Source of the DNA: JAIRVZ01 sp031553755 | GTDB lineage: Bacteria > Bacteroidota > Bacteroidia > Bacteroidales > Azobacteroidaceae | Direction of reading: 5' to 3' | DNA: 21,835 nucleotides | Assembly (NCBI GenBank): GCA_031553755.1 | Contig: JAVBKZ010000044.1 | Coordinates: forward strand, 1-21,835 | Shown here: piece by piece, positions 14,935 to 21,558 of the stretch | Position numbering within the stretch: the first letter of the stretch is position 1 | How the letters are laid out: each line of letters begins with the position of its first letter | Notes under the pieces: model-generated | Database searches by the model: none | Seen by the model: only the letters and a program-made list of their open reading frames with translations | What the model was told of the DNA's origin: nothing | Program-made: the position numbers and the translations under genes

Positions 14935-17370
14935 TTACCTTATATTGGCTATCGAAATGATATCGGCAAAAACACCAGCCGCCGTAACGCTTGCTCCGGC
15001 TCCGTATCCTTTGATAATCATAGGATATTCGTTGTAGCGTTCGGTAGTGATCATGATGATATTGTTACTTCCTTCTAACTCGAAAAACGGATGACTTCTG
15101 TCGACTTCTTGCAGTCCAACACGGCAAGATCCGTTGTCCATTTCCGCTACAAAACGGTATTTTTTTCCTTGAGATTCTAATTGTTTACGTTTGATTTCAA
15201 ATTCGGTATCCACTTCGGGGATTTTTTTCCAAAAATCATCAAGAGACCCGTTGAAATACTTATCAGGAATGAAAAGATTTTTAATCACGTCGGATTGTTC
15301 AATCTGGTAACCTGCTTCTCTTGAAAGAATTACTAATTTCCGTATAACATCCGTTCCGCTTAAATCAATGCGGGGATCCGGTTCTGAAAAACGTGCTTCT
15401 TTGGCCATTTGTATGGCCTTACTCATTGGTATTTCCGCGCTAATCGTGTTGAAAATAAAATTCAATGTGCCGGATAATACCGCTTGTAATTTCAGGATTT
15501 TGTCGCCGCTGTTAATCAGTGCGTTCATCGTATTAATAATGGGTAATCCCGCGCCTACATTTGTTTCAAAGAGGAATTTAATTCCTTTTTTACGGGCTAT
15601 TTCTTTCAAATCAAAATAGTTGTCATAAGCTGATGAAGCCGCTATTTTATTTGCCGCGACAACAGATATATTATTGGAAAGAAAATCTTTATATAGGCCA
15701 GCGATTTGAGGACTTGCCGTACAATCGATAAAGACGGAGTTGAAAATATTCATTTTCAAAATTTCATCTTTTAATAATTCCGGAGATGTTGGTTGTCCGT
15801 TGGTTCTCAATTCTTGTAAATAGTTTTCAAGATCAATTCCTTTGCGATCGAAAATCACATTGTCGACATCCGCGATTCCAACAACACGCAATTTCAAACT
15901 GTTTTGTTTCAACAGCATTGGTTGTTGTTGTTTGATCTGATCAAGCAGGCTTCCTCCGACTGTCCCGATTCCGGCAAGGAAAATATTCAAAACCTGATAT
16001 TCTGAAAGGAAAAAAGAGTCGTGTATGGAATTAAGCGCTTTTCTTAGATGTTTCTTTTTGATTACGAATGATATGTTGGTTTCGGATGCGCCTTGTGCGC
16101 AAGCGATTACGCTGATTCCGCTGCGTCCGAGCGTTCCGAATAATTTTCCCGCGATACCGGGTGTGCGTTTCATATTTTCTCCAACAATAGCCAAGGTTGC
16201 TAAATCTGTTTCAGATTTAATGTCATTCAATTCTCCCTGAGATAATTCTAAAGAAAATTCTTCTCTCAAGGATGAAACTGCCAAATCGGCATCGGCATTT
16301 CTAACGGCAAACGAAGTTGTGTTTTCGGAAGATGCCTGAGATACCATGAATACACTGATTCCTACTTTTGTTAAAGTTCTGAATATACGGTAATTTACTC
16401 CGATAACACCAACCATTCCAAGTCCTTGTACGGTGATCAGACAAGTGTCGTCTATCGAAGAAATTCCTTTGATGGCTTTACCATCGACATTTTTTTCTTT
16501 GGTAATATAAGTGCCTTTAGATTCAGGATTGAAAGTGTTTTTTATTCTTATAGGAATATTTTGATGATAGACCGGGAATATTGTAGGAGGATAGATTACT
16601 TTGGCTCCGAAATTACAAAGTTCCATTGCCTCGATATAAGTTAATTCATCTATAACGTAAGTGTTGCTTATTACTTTCGGATCGGCAGTCATAAATCCGT
16701 CAACATCTGTCCAGATTTCAAGGATAGAAGCGTTTAGCGCGGCCGCTATAATTGAAGCCGTATAATCAGAACCACCTCTTCCTAAATTAGTTACTTCTCC
16801 TGTAAGATGACTGCTCGAAATAAATCCGGGAACAATAGATATTTGAGGTAAATTGTCGAATTGTTCTTGGATTAATTTATTGGTAATCTGAAAATCTACG
16901 ATATGTTTGTTGTATTGTTTTTCCGTTTTAATAAACTCACGGGCGTCTAAAAGAGTAGAATCTTCAATCATGTTGTTGAGTATCAATGAAGAAAGCCGTT
17001 CTCCATAACTCACGATAATATCGGATGTTTTTGTCGATAAATCCTGAATAAGAAATACACCTTTGAATATGTTTCCAAGTTCTTCTAATAACGAAGCCAA
17101 GTCTTTTAAGACTTTATCTCTTTTTTTTGTGTCGGAAATAACATCCTCGACCATCTTGATATGTCGTGAAACAATATCATTATATTCTTTTTCGTAAATA
17201 TAATTGCCTTGCGATGCTAATTTAGACGCGTTTATTAATTGATCGGTTATTCCTCCAAGCGCGGAAACAACTACGATTACAGGTTCTTCGACCGATTCTA
17301 TAATTTGCTTAACTCTTAAAATGCTTTTTGCGGAACCTACGGATGTACCGCCAAATTTCATTACTTTCAT
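14935..17370 (-). CDS. thrA: Bifunctional aspartokinase / homoserine dehydrogenase
   Basis: 811 aa from the ATG at 17370. The protein phosphorylates aspartate (ATP) and later reduces aspartate semialdehyde to homoserine (NAD(P)H), the first and third steps towards threonine and methionine. The aspartokinase part (1-~295) begins with MKVMKFGGTSVGS and has SYGERLSS (121-128) and GFISSSHLTGEVTNLGRGGSD (182-202, core LGRGGSD). Tandem ACT domains (~305-450) carry allosteric control, probably by threonine. The dehydrogenase part starts near 460 with the Rossmann GIGTVG (467-472), then NIAASS-type catalytic region KIAASSAYDNY and the GTLNFIFN segment. The frame stays open to an ATG at 17469, but the promoter lies inside that extension, so the shorter start is right; 811 is also the expected length. 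Confidence 0.95.
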   Translation of the reverse strand: MKVMKFGGTSVGSAKSILRVKQIIESVEEPVIVVVSALGGITDQLINASKLASQGNYIYEKEYNDIVSRHIKMVEDVISDTKKRDKVLKDLASLLEELGNIFKGVFLIQDLSTKTSDIIVSYGERLSSLILNNMIEDSTLLDAREFIKTEKQYNKHIVDFQITNKLIQEQFDNLPQISIVPGFISSSHLTGEVTNLGRGGSDYTASIIAAALNASILEIWTDVDGFMTADPKVISNTYVIDELTYIEAMELCNFGAKVIYPPTIFPVYHQNIPIRIKNTFNPESKGTYITKEKNVDGKAIKGISSIDDTCLITVQGLGMVGVIGVNYRIFRTLTKVGISVFMVSQASSENTTSFAVRNADADLAVSSLREEFSLELSQGELNDIKSETDLATLAIVGENMKRTPGIAGKLFGTLGRSGISVIACAQGASETNISFVIKKKHLRKALNSIHDSFFLSEYQVLNIFLAGIGTVGGSLLDQIKQQQPMLLKQNSLKLRVVGIADVDNVIFDRKGIDLENYLQELRTNGQPTSPELLKDEILKMNIFNSVFIDCTASPQIAGLYKDFLSNNISVVAANKIAASSAYDNYFDLKEIARKKGIKFLFETNVGAGLPIINTMNALINSGDKILKLQAVLSGTLNFIFNTISAEIPMSKAIQMAKEARFSEPDPRIDLSGTDVIRKLVILSREAGYQIEQSDVIKNLFIPDKYFNGSLDDFWKKIPEVDTEFEIKRKQLESQGKKYRFVAEMDNGSCRVGLQEVDRSHPFFELEGSNNIIMITTERYNEYPMIIKGYGAGASVTAAGVFADIISIANIR

Positions 17371-17426
17371 TGTTAATGGATTATTTGTGAAATGTGACAA
17401 TAAGGAACATTTTTCTTTACGATTTG

Positions 17427-17434
17427 CAAAAGTA
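17427..17434 (-). promoter_or_regulatory. thrA -7 promoter element
   Basis: On the minus strand TACTTTTG, a perfect -7 match, with a start near 17420 and a leader of about 50 nt to ATG 17370. A clean -33 TTTG at the usual spacing is not present. It lies back to back with the zapB-like promoter, only 11 bases away. Confidence 0.55.
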
Positions 17435-17445
17435 GAAAAACAAAT

Positions 17446-17476
17446 TTTGATTATTGATAACAAATTCATATTTTTG
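17446..17476 (+). promoter_or_regulatory. Promoter of the zapB-like/zapA operon
   Basis: TTTG (17446-17449), exactly 19 bases, then TATTTTTG (17469-17476): a perfect match. The predicted RNA start near 17483 excludes the in-frame GTG at 17476 and leaves a leader of about 14 nt before ATG 17497. Confidence 0.75.
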
Positions 17477-17496
17477 TGGAGAATTTGGAAAAATGT

Positions 17497-17790
17497 ATGA
17501 CTGACGATCAGAAAAAATTGTTGGCGGAATTTGAAACAAAAGTCAGGAAACTAATGTTTACTTGTCAAACTTTACAAACCGAAAATAAAGAATTGATGAG
17601 GCAGTTGTTAGAAAAGGAAGAAGAAATTCAAATTGCCAAAAATGAAATCAGTTCATTAAATACCAAATACGAAAACCTGAAAATAGCAAGGATTATATCG
17701 GTTAAGCAAGATGATATTAATGGAGCTAAACAAAGGTTGTCAAAGTTAGTGCGGGAAGTCGACAAATGCATCGCGTTATTAAATGAATAA
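17497..17790 (+). CDS. ZapB-like coiled-coil protein
   Basis: 97 aa from the ATG at 17497. Nearly the whole protein is a predicted coiled coil: heptad-like Leu/Ile spacing runs from LLAEFETKVRKLMFTCQTLQTENKELM to the Lys/Glu-rich middle and a C-terminal amphipathic helix (QRLSKLVREVDKCIALL). There is no signal peptide or membrane segment, so it is cytoplasmic. It sits 2 bases upstream of zapA in an operon, and small coiled-coil proteins in this spot in Bacteroidales are regarded as ZapB-like partners that bridge ZapA and the FtsZ ring; that role is inferred from position and shape, not from a diagnostic motif. The open frame begins at GTG 17476, but that codon forms the last bases of the promoter, so it cannot be the start. 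Confidence 0.8.
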   Translation: MTDDQKKLLAEFETKVRKLMFTCQTLQTENKELMRQLLEKEEEIQIAKNEISSLNTKYENLKIARIISVKQDDINGAKQRLSKLVREVDKCIALLNE

Positions 17791-17792
17791 AA

Positions 17793-18104
17793 ATGGAAGA
17801 TGCACAAAACGATATTTTTAAGATTCAGTTGAAAATTGCCGATAAATACTATCCTGTCATGTGCAGGAGAAACGAAGAGAAATTATATCGGATGGCAGCG
17901 AATTCAATTAACGAAAAGTTATTTAAATATGGAAATAAGTATCAGGGTGCTGATATAAACATGAATGATTTGCTGATTATGGTTGCATGTGATATTGCTA
18001 TTTCAGGGTTAAAATTAGCAGAAATACAAGACGAATCTCCTATTTATAAAAAAATTGAATTGCTGAATGCTGAATTGACCGGTTTTTTAGAACCGAAAAA
18101 ATAG
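17793..18104 (+). CDS. zapA: Cell division protein ZapA
   Basis: 103 aa, the usual size for Bacteroidota ZapA. ZapA binds FtsZ and cross-links protofilaments at the division site. The N-terminal domain has the beta hairpin FKIQLKIADKYYPVMCRRNEE followed by helix KLYRMAANSINEKLFKYGNKY; the C-terminal coiled coil contains MNDLLIMVACDIAISGLKLAE, matching the family pattern in which this helix forms the tetramer. It is the second gene of the operon, 2 bases after the coiled-coil gene, and is followed by a strong hairpin with a T-run and then rny. Confidence 0.92.
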   Translation: MEDAQNDIFKIQLKIADKYYPVMCRRNEEKLYRMAANSINEKLFKYGNKYQGADINMNDLLIMVACDIAISGLKLAEIQDESPIYKKIELLNAELTGFLEPKK

Positions 18105-18119
18105 ATTCAAAATTATTTG

Positions 18120-18256
18120 AATAATAAATGTTCGCGCTACTTTGTTTCCGGTAGAAATGCCGTGAAGTAAAGTAGTTTTTTCGTTTTTGTCGATAGTCGA
18201 TAGACAGATGACTGCAGACAGTAGATCCAAATTGCCTTAGTGGCATAACAATTATT
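18120..18256 (+). ncRNA. Candidate structured RNA between zapA and rny (possible 6S RNA)
   Basis: The 225-base zapA-rny gap is structured. AATAAT (18120-18125) and TGTT (18129-18132) can pair with AACA (18247-18250) and ATTATT (18251-18256), closing a ~137-base domain that contains the long hairpin at 18137-18175. In several bacteria the 6S RNA gene ssrS lies directly after zapA, and I recall the same order before rny in Bacteroidales, but that recollection is not verified here. The length is shorter than typical 6S RNA (~180-200 nt), no clean TAnnTTTG promoter precedes it, and an irregular GTCGATA tandem (18189-18202) interrupts it. Treat as a hypothesis. Confidence 0.3.
18137..18181 (+). 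terminator. Long hairpin with T6 tail after zapA
   Basis: CTACTTT (18137-18143) pairs with AAAGTAG (18169-18175); two wobble pairs and TTCCGG against CCG-bulge-GAA extend the stem to about 15 bp with one bulged T at 18163 and an 8-base loop. Six T follow at once. This has the form of an intrinsic terminator for the zapA operon, or the first arm of a structured RNA. Confidence 0.6.
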
Positions 18257-18329
18257 TACTTATGAAAATAGATAGGAAATATAATTACAAAAGAATATTA
18301 ACAAACTCACAATTAAATAAATACATAGT

Positions 18330-19865
18330 ATGATAACTCCAATAATTATAGGAATTGTATGCTTAATTGCCGGAGCGGGAGGAGCATGGTTTGTTTCGGA
18401 TGCCATGTTGAAATCGCGAAGAAAAAGCATCATCGAAAATGCGGAAAAAGAGGCGGAGGCCATTAAAAAGGATAAATTGTTAGAAGTAAAAGAAAAATTT
18501 ATCGGGCTGAAAGCAGATTTAGAAAAGCAAGTTACAATAAGGAATTCCAAAATACAGTCTCAGGAATCCAAGTTAAAACAACGGGAATTGATTCTTAACC
18601 AAAAACAAGAAGAATTAAATAAAAGAAAAACAGAAGTAAGTTCGGTTCGTGAAAATTTGGATGTTCAATTAGAAGTAGTTGAAAAAAAGAAACAAGAATT
18701 GGATAAGATACACAAAATGGAAATCGATCGCTTGGAAGCTCTTTCAGGTTTGTCGGCAGAAGAAGCTAAAGAACGATTATCGGAATCATTGAAAGATGAA
18801 GCGAAATCACAAGCGGCGGCTTACATCAACGAAATCATGGAAGAGGCTAAAATGACAGCCAATAAAGAAGCCAAAAAAATAGTCGTTCAATCCATTCAGC
18901 GTGTAGCTACGGAAACCGCGATAGAAAATGCGATAACTGTGTTCCATATTGATTCAGATGAAATTAAAGGACGGATTATCGGGCGTGAAGGCCGTAACAT
19001 TCGTGCGTTGGAAGCCGCTACCGGAATCGAAATTATCGTTGACGATACGCCTGAAGCAATTGTCCTTTCAGGATTCGACCCGGTGCGCAGGGAAGTTGCC
19101 CGTTTGGCATTACATCAGTTAGTGCAAGACGGAAGAATCCATCCGGCACGCATTGAAGAAGTTGTTGCCAAAGTAAAAAAACAAGTAGAAGAAGAAATTA
19201 TAGAAACCGGAAAACGTACGACAATTGATTTAGGAATTCACGGTTTACATCCCGAATTGATCAGAATGATTGGCCGGATGAAATATCGTTCTTCTTACGG
19301 ACAAAATTTGTTGCAACACTCTCGTGAAACAGCTAACTTGTGCGCGATTATGGCCTCTGAATTAGGCTTGAATCCTAAAAAAGCAAAAAGAGCAGGACTC
19401 CTTCATGATATAGGAAAAGTGCCTGATGATGAACCCGAATTACCACACGCGATACTTGGTATGAAATTGGCCGAAAAATTCAAAGAAAAACCGGATATCT
19501 GCAACGCTATCGGAGCTCACCACGATGAAACTGAAATGACCAGCCTTTTGGCGCCTATTGTGCAAGTTTGTGATGCCATATCAGGAGCACGTCCGGGAGC
19601 GCGTCGTGAAATTGTAGAAGCTTATATAAAGCGTTTGAATGATTTGGAACAATTAGCGCTTTCTTATCCCGGAGTTGTCAAAACTTATGCGATTCAGGCA
19701 GGCCGTGAACTTCGAGTAATAGTAGGAGCCGACAAAATAGATGATATACAAACTGAAAATTTGTCGAACGAAATCGCTAAAAAAATTCAAGACGAAATGA
19801 CTTATCCCGGACAGGTAAAAATTACAGTTATCAGGGAAACAAGGTCAGTCGCTTTTGCTAAATAA
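18330..19865 (+). CDS. rny: Ribonuclease Y
   Basis: 511 aa, full length. RNase Y is a membrane-anchored endoribonuclease that starts mRNA decay. Residues 2-22 form the N-terminal membrane helix (IIIGIVCLIAGAGGAWFV). A long Lys/Glu/Gln coiled coil covers ~30-195. The KH RNA-binding domain follows (GRIIGREGRNIRALEAATGIEI, 214-235, with the GxxG loop). The HD catalytic domain has His330 (LLQHSRETA), the His359-Asp360 pair (GLLHDIGK), His397-398 (GAHHDE) and Asp416 (VCDAIS), all metal-binding positions in place. The conserved TYAIQAGRELRVIV segment and a C-terminal domain complete it. No TAnnTTTG promoter was found just upstream, so initiation may lie within the structured gap or read through from zapA. 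Confidence 0.96.
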   Translation: MITPIIIGIVCLIAGAGGAWFVSDAMLKSRRKSIIENAEKEAEAIKKDKLLEVKEKFIGLKADLEKQVTIRNSKIQSQESKLKQRELILNQKQEELNKRKTEVSSVRENLDVQLEVVEKKKQELDKIHKMEIDRLEALSGLSAEEAKERLSESLKDEAKSQAAAYINEIMEEAKMTANKEAKKIVVQSIQRVATETAIENAITVFHIDSDEIKGRIIGREGRNIRALEAATGIEIIVDDTPEAIVLSGFDPVRREVARLALHQLVQDGRIHPARIEEVVAKVKKQVEEEIIETGKRTTIDLGIHGLHPELIRMIGRMKYRSSYGQNLLQHSRETANLCAIMASELGLNPKKAKRAGLLHDIGKVPDDEPELPHAILGMKLAEKFKEKPDICNAIGAHHDETEMTSLLAPIVQVCDAISGARPGARREIVEAYIKRLNDLEQLALSYPGVVKTYAIQAGRELRVIVGADKIDDIQTENLSNEIAKKIQDEMTYPGQVKITVIRETRSVAFAK

Positions 19866-19886
19866 TAATTAAAAAATGAAAAGAAT

Positions 19887-19940
19887 GAAGAAAATGAAAA
19901 AATAGAAACTCACCCAAGTGTATATTTTTTCATTTTCTTC
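19887..19940. terminator. 18-bp perfect inverted repeat between rny and hisH
   Basis: GAAGAAAATGAAAAAATA (19887-19904) is the exact reverse complement of TATTTTTTCATTTTCTTC (19923-19940), with an 18-base loop. The arm sequences are simple ATGAAAAA-type DNA and the right arm is pyrimidine-rich, so it could end rny transcription or be a simple-sequence fold-back. Pairing weakens beyond the 18 bp. Confidence 0.55.
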
Positions 19941-19966
19941 TTTTTCTTCGTTCTTTCATTTCAAAA

Positions 19967-20563
19967 ATGCAGGTAGCTGTTATTAAATACAACGCGGGTA
20001 ATATTTATTCTGTTGATTATGCTTTGAAACGAATAGGTATCGAACCTGTTATTACTGACGATAAAGAAGTTTTGCTGAAGGCGGATAAAATTATATTCCC
20101 CGGTCAGGGGGAAGCCAAAACAACCATGCGATACTTGAAAGAACATCGATTAGATGAACTGATAAAAGAAATAAAACAGCCATTATTAGGCATCTGTATC
20201 GGAATGCAATTGATGTGTACGTGTTCGGAAGAAGGAAATACCGAATGTTTGGATATTTTTGATACGGAAGTTTTGAAATTTCAACCACAAAAACATGAGG
20301 ATAAAGTTCCTCACATGGGTTGGAATAATATATCTCAATTACAAAGTCCGTTATTTTTCGGATTACAAATGGATGAATTTGTGTATTTCGTACATAGTTA
20401 TTATGTCCCGGTCAACAAACATACTTGTGCTACGACCGAATATATACAACCATTCAGCGCGGCGTTACAGAAAAATAATTTTTTCGCTACACAGTTCCAT
20501 CCCGAAAAAAGTGGAAAAGCGGGAGAAATCATTTTGAGGAATTTTATTGATTTAGAGTTGTAA
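19967..20563 (+). CDS. hisH: Imidazole glycerol phosphate synthase, glutaminase subunit HisH
   Basis: 198 aa, normal length. HisH hydrolyses glutamine and passes ammonia to HisF, which makes imidazole glycerol phosphate and AICAR in histidine synthesis. The class I amidotransferase triad is complete: Cys77 in LGICIGMQL, His178 and Glu180 in TQFHPEKSG. Other HisH marks are KYNAGNIYSVDYAL (8-20), FPGQGEAKTTMRYL (44-57), KVPHMGWN (113-120) and YFVHSYYV (140-147). In many Bacteroidota hisH is followed directly by hisA and hisF; here a repeat element and a SHOCT/DUF4870 gene follow instead, so its HisF partner must be encoded outside the window. Confidence 0.93.
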   Translation: MQVAVIKYNAGNIYSVDYALKRIGIEPVITDDKEVLLKADKIIFPGQGEAKTTMRYLKEHRLDELIKEIKQPLLGICIGMQLMCTCSEEGNTECLDIFDTEVLKFQPQKHEDKVPHMGWNNISQLQSPLFFGLQMDEFVYFVHSYYVPVNKHTCATTEYIQPFSAALQKNNFFATQFHPEKSGKAGEIILRNFIDLEL

Positions 20564-20571
20564 GTAATGAA

Positions 20572-20731
20572 GTTGTCTTGACATTTTACAAAAGATATAA
20601 AATGATAGATTTTAAACACAGAGTTGCACGGAGTAATAATTCACAGAGTCGAGTCTAAGTATATAGTGACGGGATACTCCGTGAAATAAACTCCTTCCAC
20701 TCCGTGTTTAATAAAAAGTCGAGACGAATTC
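20572..20731 (+). repeat. Dispersed repeat family 1, copy B (fold-back, MITE-like)
   Basis: This is the clearest copy. The ends are GTCTTGACATTTTA (20575-20588) and, inverted, GTCGAGAC preceded by TAATAAAAA (20709-20725). Inside are three octamers in one direction (CACAGAGT, CACGGAGT, CACAGAGT) and, after a ~30-base centre, reverse complements (ACTCCGTG, ACTCC, ACTCCGTG). CACGGAGTA and TACTCCGTG pair perfectly. It ends in GAATTC and an A-rich tail that runs up to the next gene's ATG at 20750, so the element may supply that gene's upstream region. Confidence 0.8.
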
Positions 20732-20749
20732 AATAATAAAATAAAAAAA

Positions 20750-21214
20750 ATGAATTACGAAGATTTGAAATTATTAGACGAGTTGCGCCAAAAAGGCAGC
20801 ATCACCGAAGAAGAATATCAACGGGAAAAGGATAAGATTCTGAACAAGAATAATTTTTCTACCAATCGCGCCCTTTTCGGATTGGAAGAAAATACATACC
20901 TGATGTTGATGCATTTATCTCAATTTCTCGGTTTTTTATTTGTCGGATTAGGATTTCTCGCGCCGATTATCATGTGGCTTACGAATAAAGATAATAATAC
21001 CAAGGTGGATTCGCATGGTAAAAATATCCTGAATTTTATTATTAGCATGGTTATATATTATATCGCATCAGGTATATTATGTATTCTATTGATAGGCATA
21101 CCGTTGCTGATTATGTTAGGAATCTTGAATTTTGTATTCATCATTATCGCGGCAATAAAGGGCGGCAACGGAGAATATTGGAAATATCCGTTTTCTATTG
21201 AATTTGTTAAATAA
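20750..21214 (+). CDS. SHOCT and DUF4870 domain membrane protein
   Basis: 154 aa. Residues 1-32 form a SHOCT-type short helical domain (LKLLDELRQKGSITEEEYQREKDKIL reads as the standard pattern: Leu-x-x-Gly-x-Ile-Thr-x-Glu-Glu-Tyr/Phe). The rest matches DUF4870: LMHLSQFLGFL (near 53) leading into a membrane helix, PIIMWLTNKDN, a conserved His-Gly-Lys-Asn-x-Leu-Asn-Phe in the loop before the second hydrophobic region, and a third long hydrophobic stretch ending AAIKGGNGEYWKYPF. The protein is therefore an inner-membrane protein with three to four helices. Its function is unknown; DUF4870 proteins are distantly related to Tic20-like membrane proteins. The gene is bracketed by direct copies B and C of repeat family 1 and has its own terminator, so it looks like a separate insert after hisH. 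Confidence 0.85.
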   Translation: MNYEDLKLLDELRQKGSITEEEYQREKDKILNKNNFSTNRALFGLEENTYLMLMHLSQFLGFLFVGLGFLAPIIMWLTNKDNNTKVDSHGKNILNFIISMVIYYIASGILCILLIGIPLLIMLGILNFVFIIIAAIKGGNGEYWKYPFSIEFVK

Positions 21215-21290
21215 TTAGCACACTGGTTATACATATCAAATACCTGTCGGTATATTATTCATCGTTCATTAACCTGTCTTATGTAGTTCG

Positions 21291-21332
21291 AAAAAAAATC
21301 CCCGAAGCAATTACAACTTCGGGGATTTTTTT
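21291..21332 (+). terminator. Intrinsic terminator after the SHOCT/DUF4870 gene
   Basis: AAAAAATCCCCGAAG (21293-21307) and CTTCGGGGATTTTTT (21317-21331) are perfect 15-base arms around a 9-base loop, with A- and T-runs on either side. It is the strongest terminator in the window and could work in both directions. Confidence 0.9.
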
Positions 21333-21343
21333 ATGTTGAAATC

Positions 21344-21496
21344 ATCTTAGCTTTTACAAAATATACAAAATAATAGGTTTTAAACACAGAATCTACGGAA
21401 TCATTATTTACAGAGTAGAATCAGATATAGGTGATGCGGTACTCCGTGAAATAAACTCCGTCCAATCTGTGTTTAATAAAAAGTCGAGACGAATTC
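21344..21496 (+). repeat. Dispersed repeat family 1, copy C (fold-back, MITE-like)
   Basis: Same layout as copy B in the same orientation: left end ATCTTAGCTTTTAC, octamer variants (CACAGAAT, ACGGAAT, ACAGAGT), then ACTCCGTG, ACTCCGTCC, AATCTGTG, and the shared right edge AAAAAGTCGAGACGAATTC. The outer octamers differ from copy B in both arms: CACAGA faces TCTGTG here, while B has CACAGAGT facing ACTCCGTG. Confidence 0.78.
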
Positions 21497-21506
21497 TATA
21501 AAAAAG

Positions 21507-21521
21507 ATGCTCGTAGAGCAT
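21507..21521. repeat. Short hairpin before the right copy of family 2
   Basis: ATGCTC, a GTA loop, GAGCAT: perfect 6-bp arms between repeat copies C and family 2. The stretch 21497-21558 holds no gene. Confidence 0.35.
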
Positions 21522-21558
21522 TGACTATTGTAGCAATTGAATCAAATAGGCGGTATGT

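Noticed and set aside
17371..17469. N-terminal extension of thrA (33 residues)
   Set aside because: It contains the thrA -7 element and lacks family similarity; MKVMKFGG at 17370 is the normal start.
17476..17496. GTG start giving a 104-residue coiled-coil protein
   Set aside because: The codon overlaps the last base of a perfect -7 element, so it would lie upstream of the RNA start; ATG 17497 is used instead.
19876..19905. Nine-codon Met-Lys open frame
   Set aside because: It is simple sequence forming one arm of an inverted repeat; no evidence of translation.
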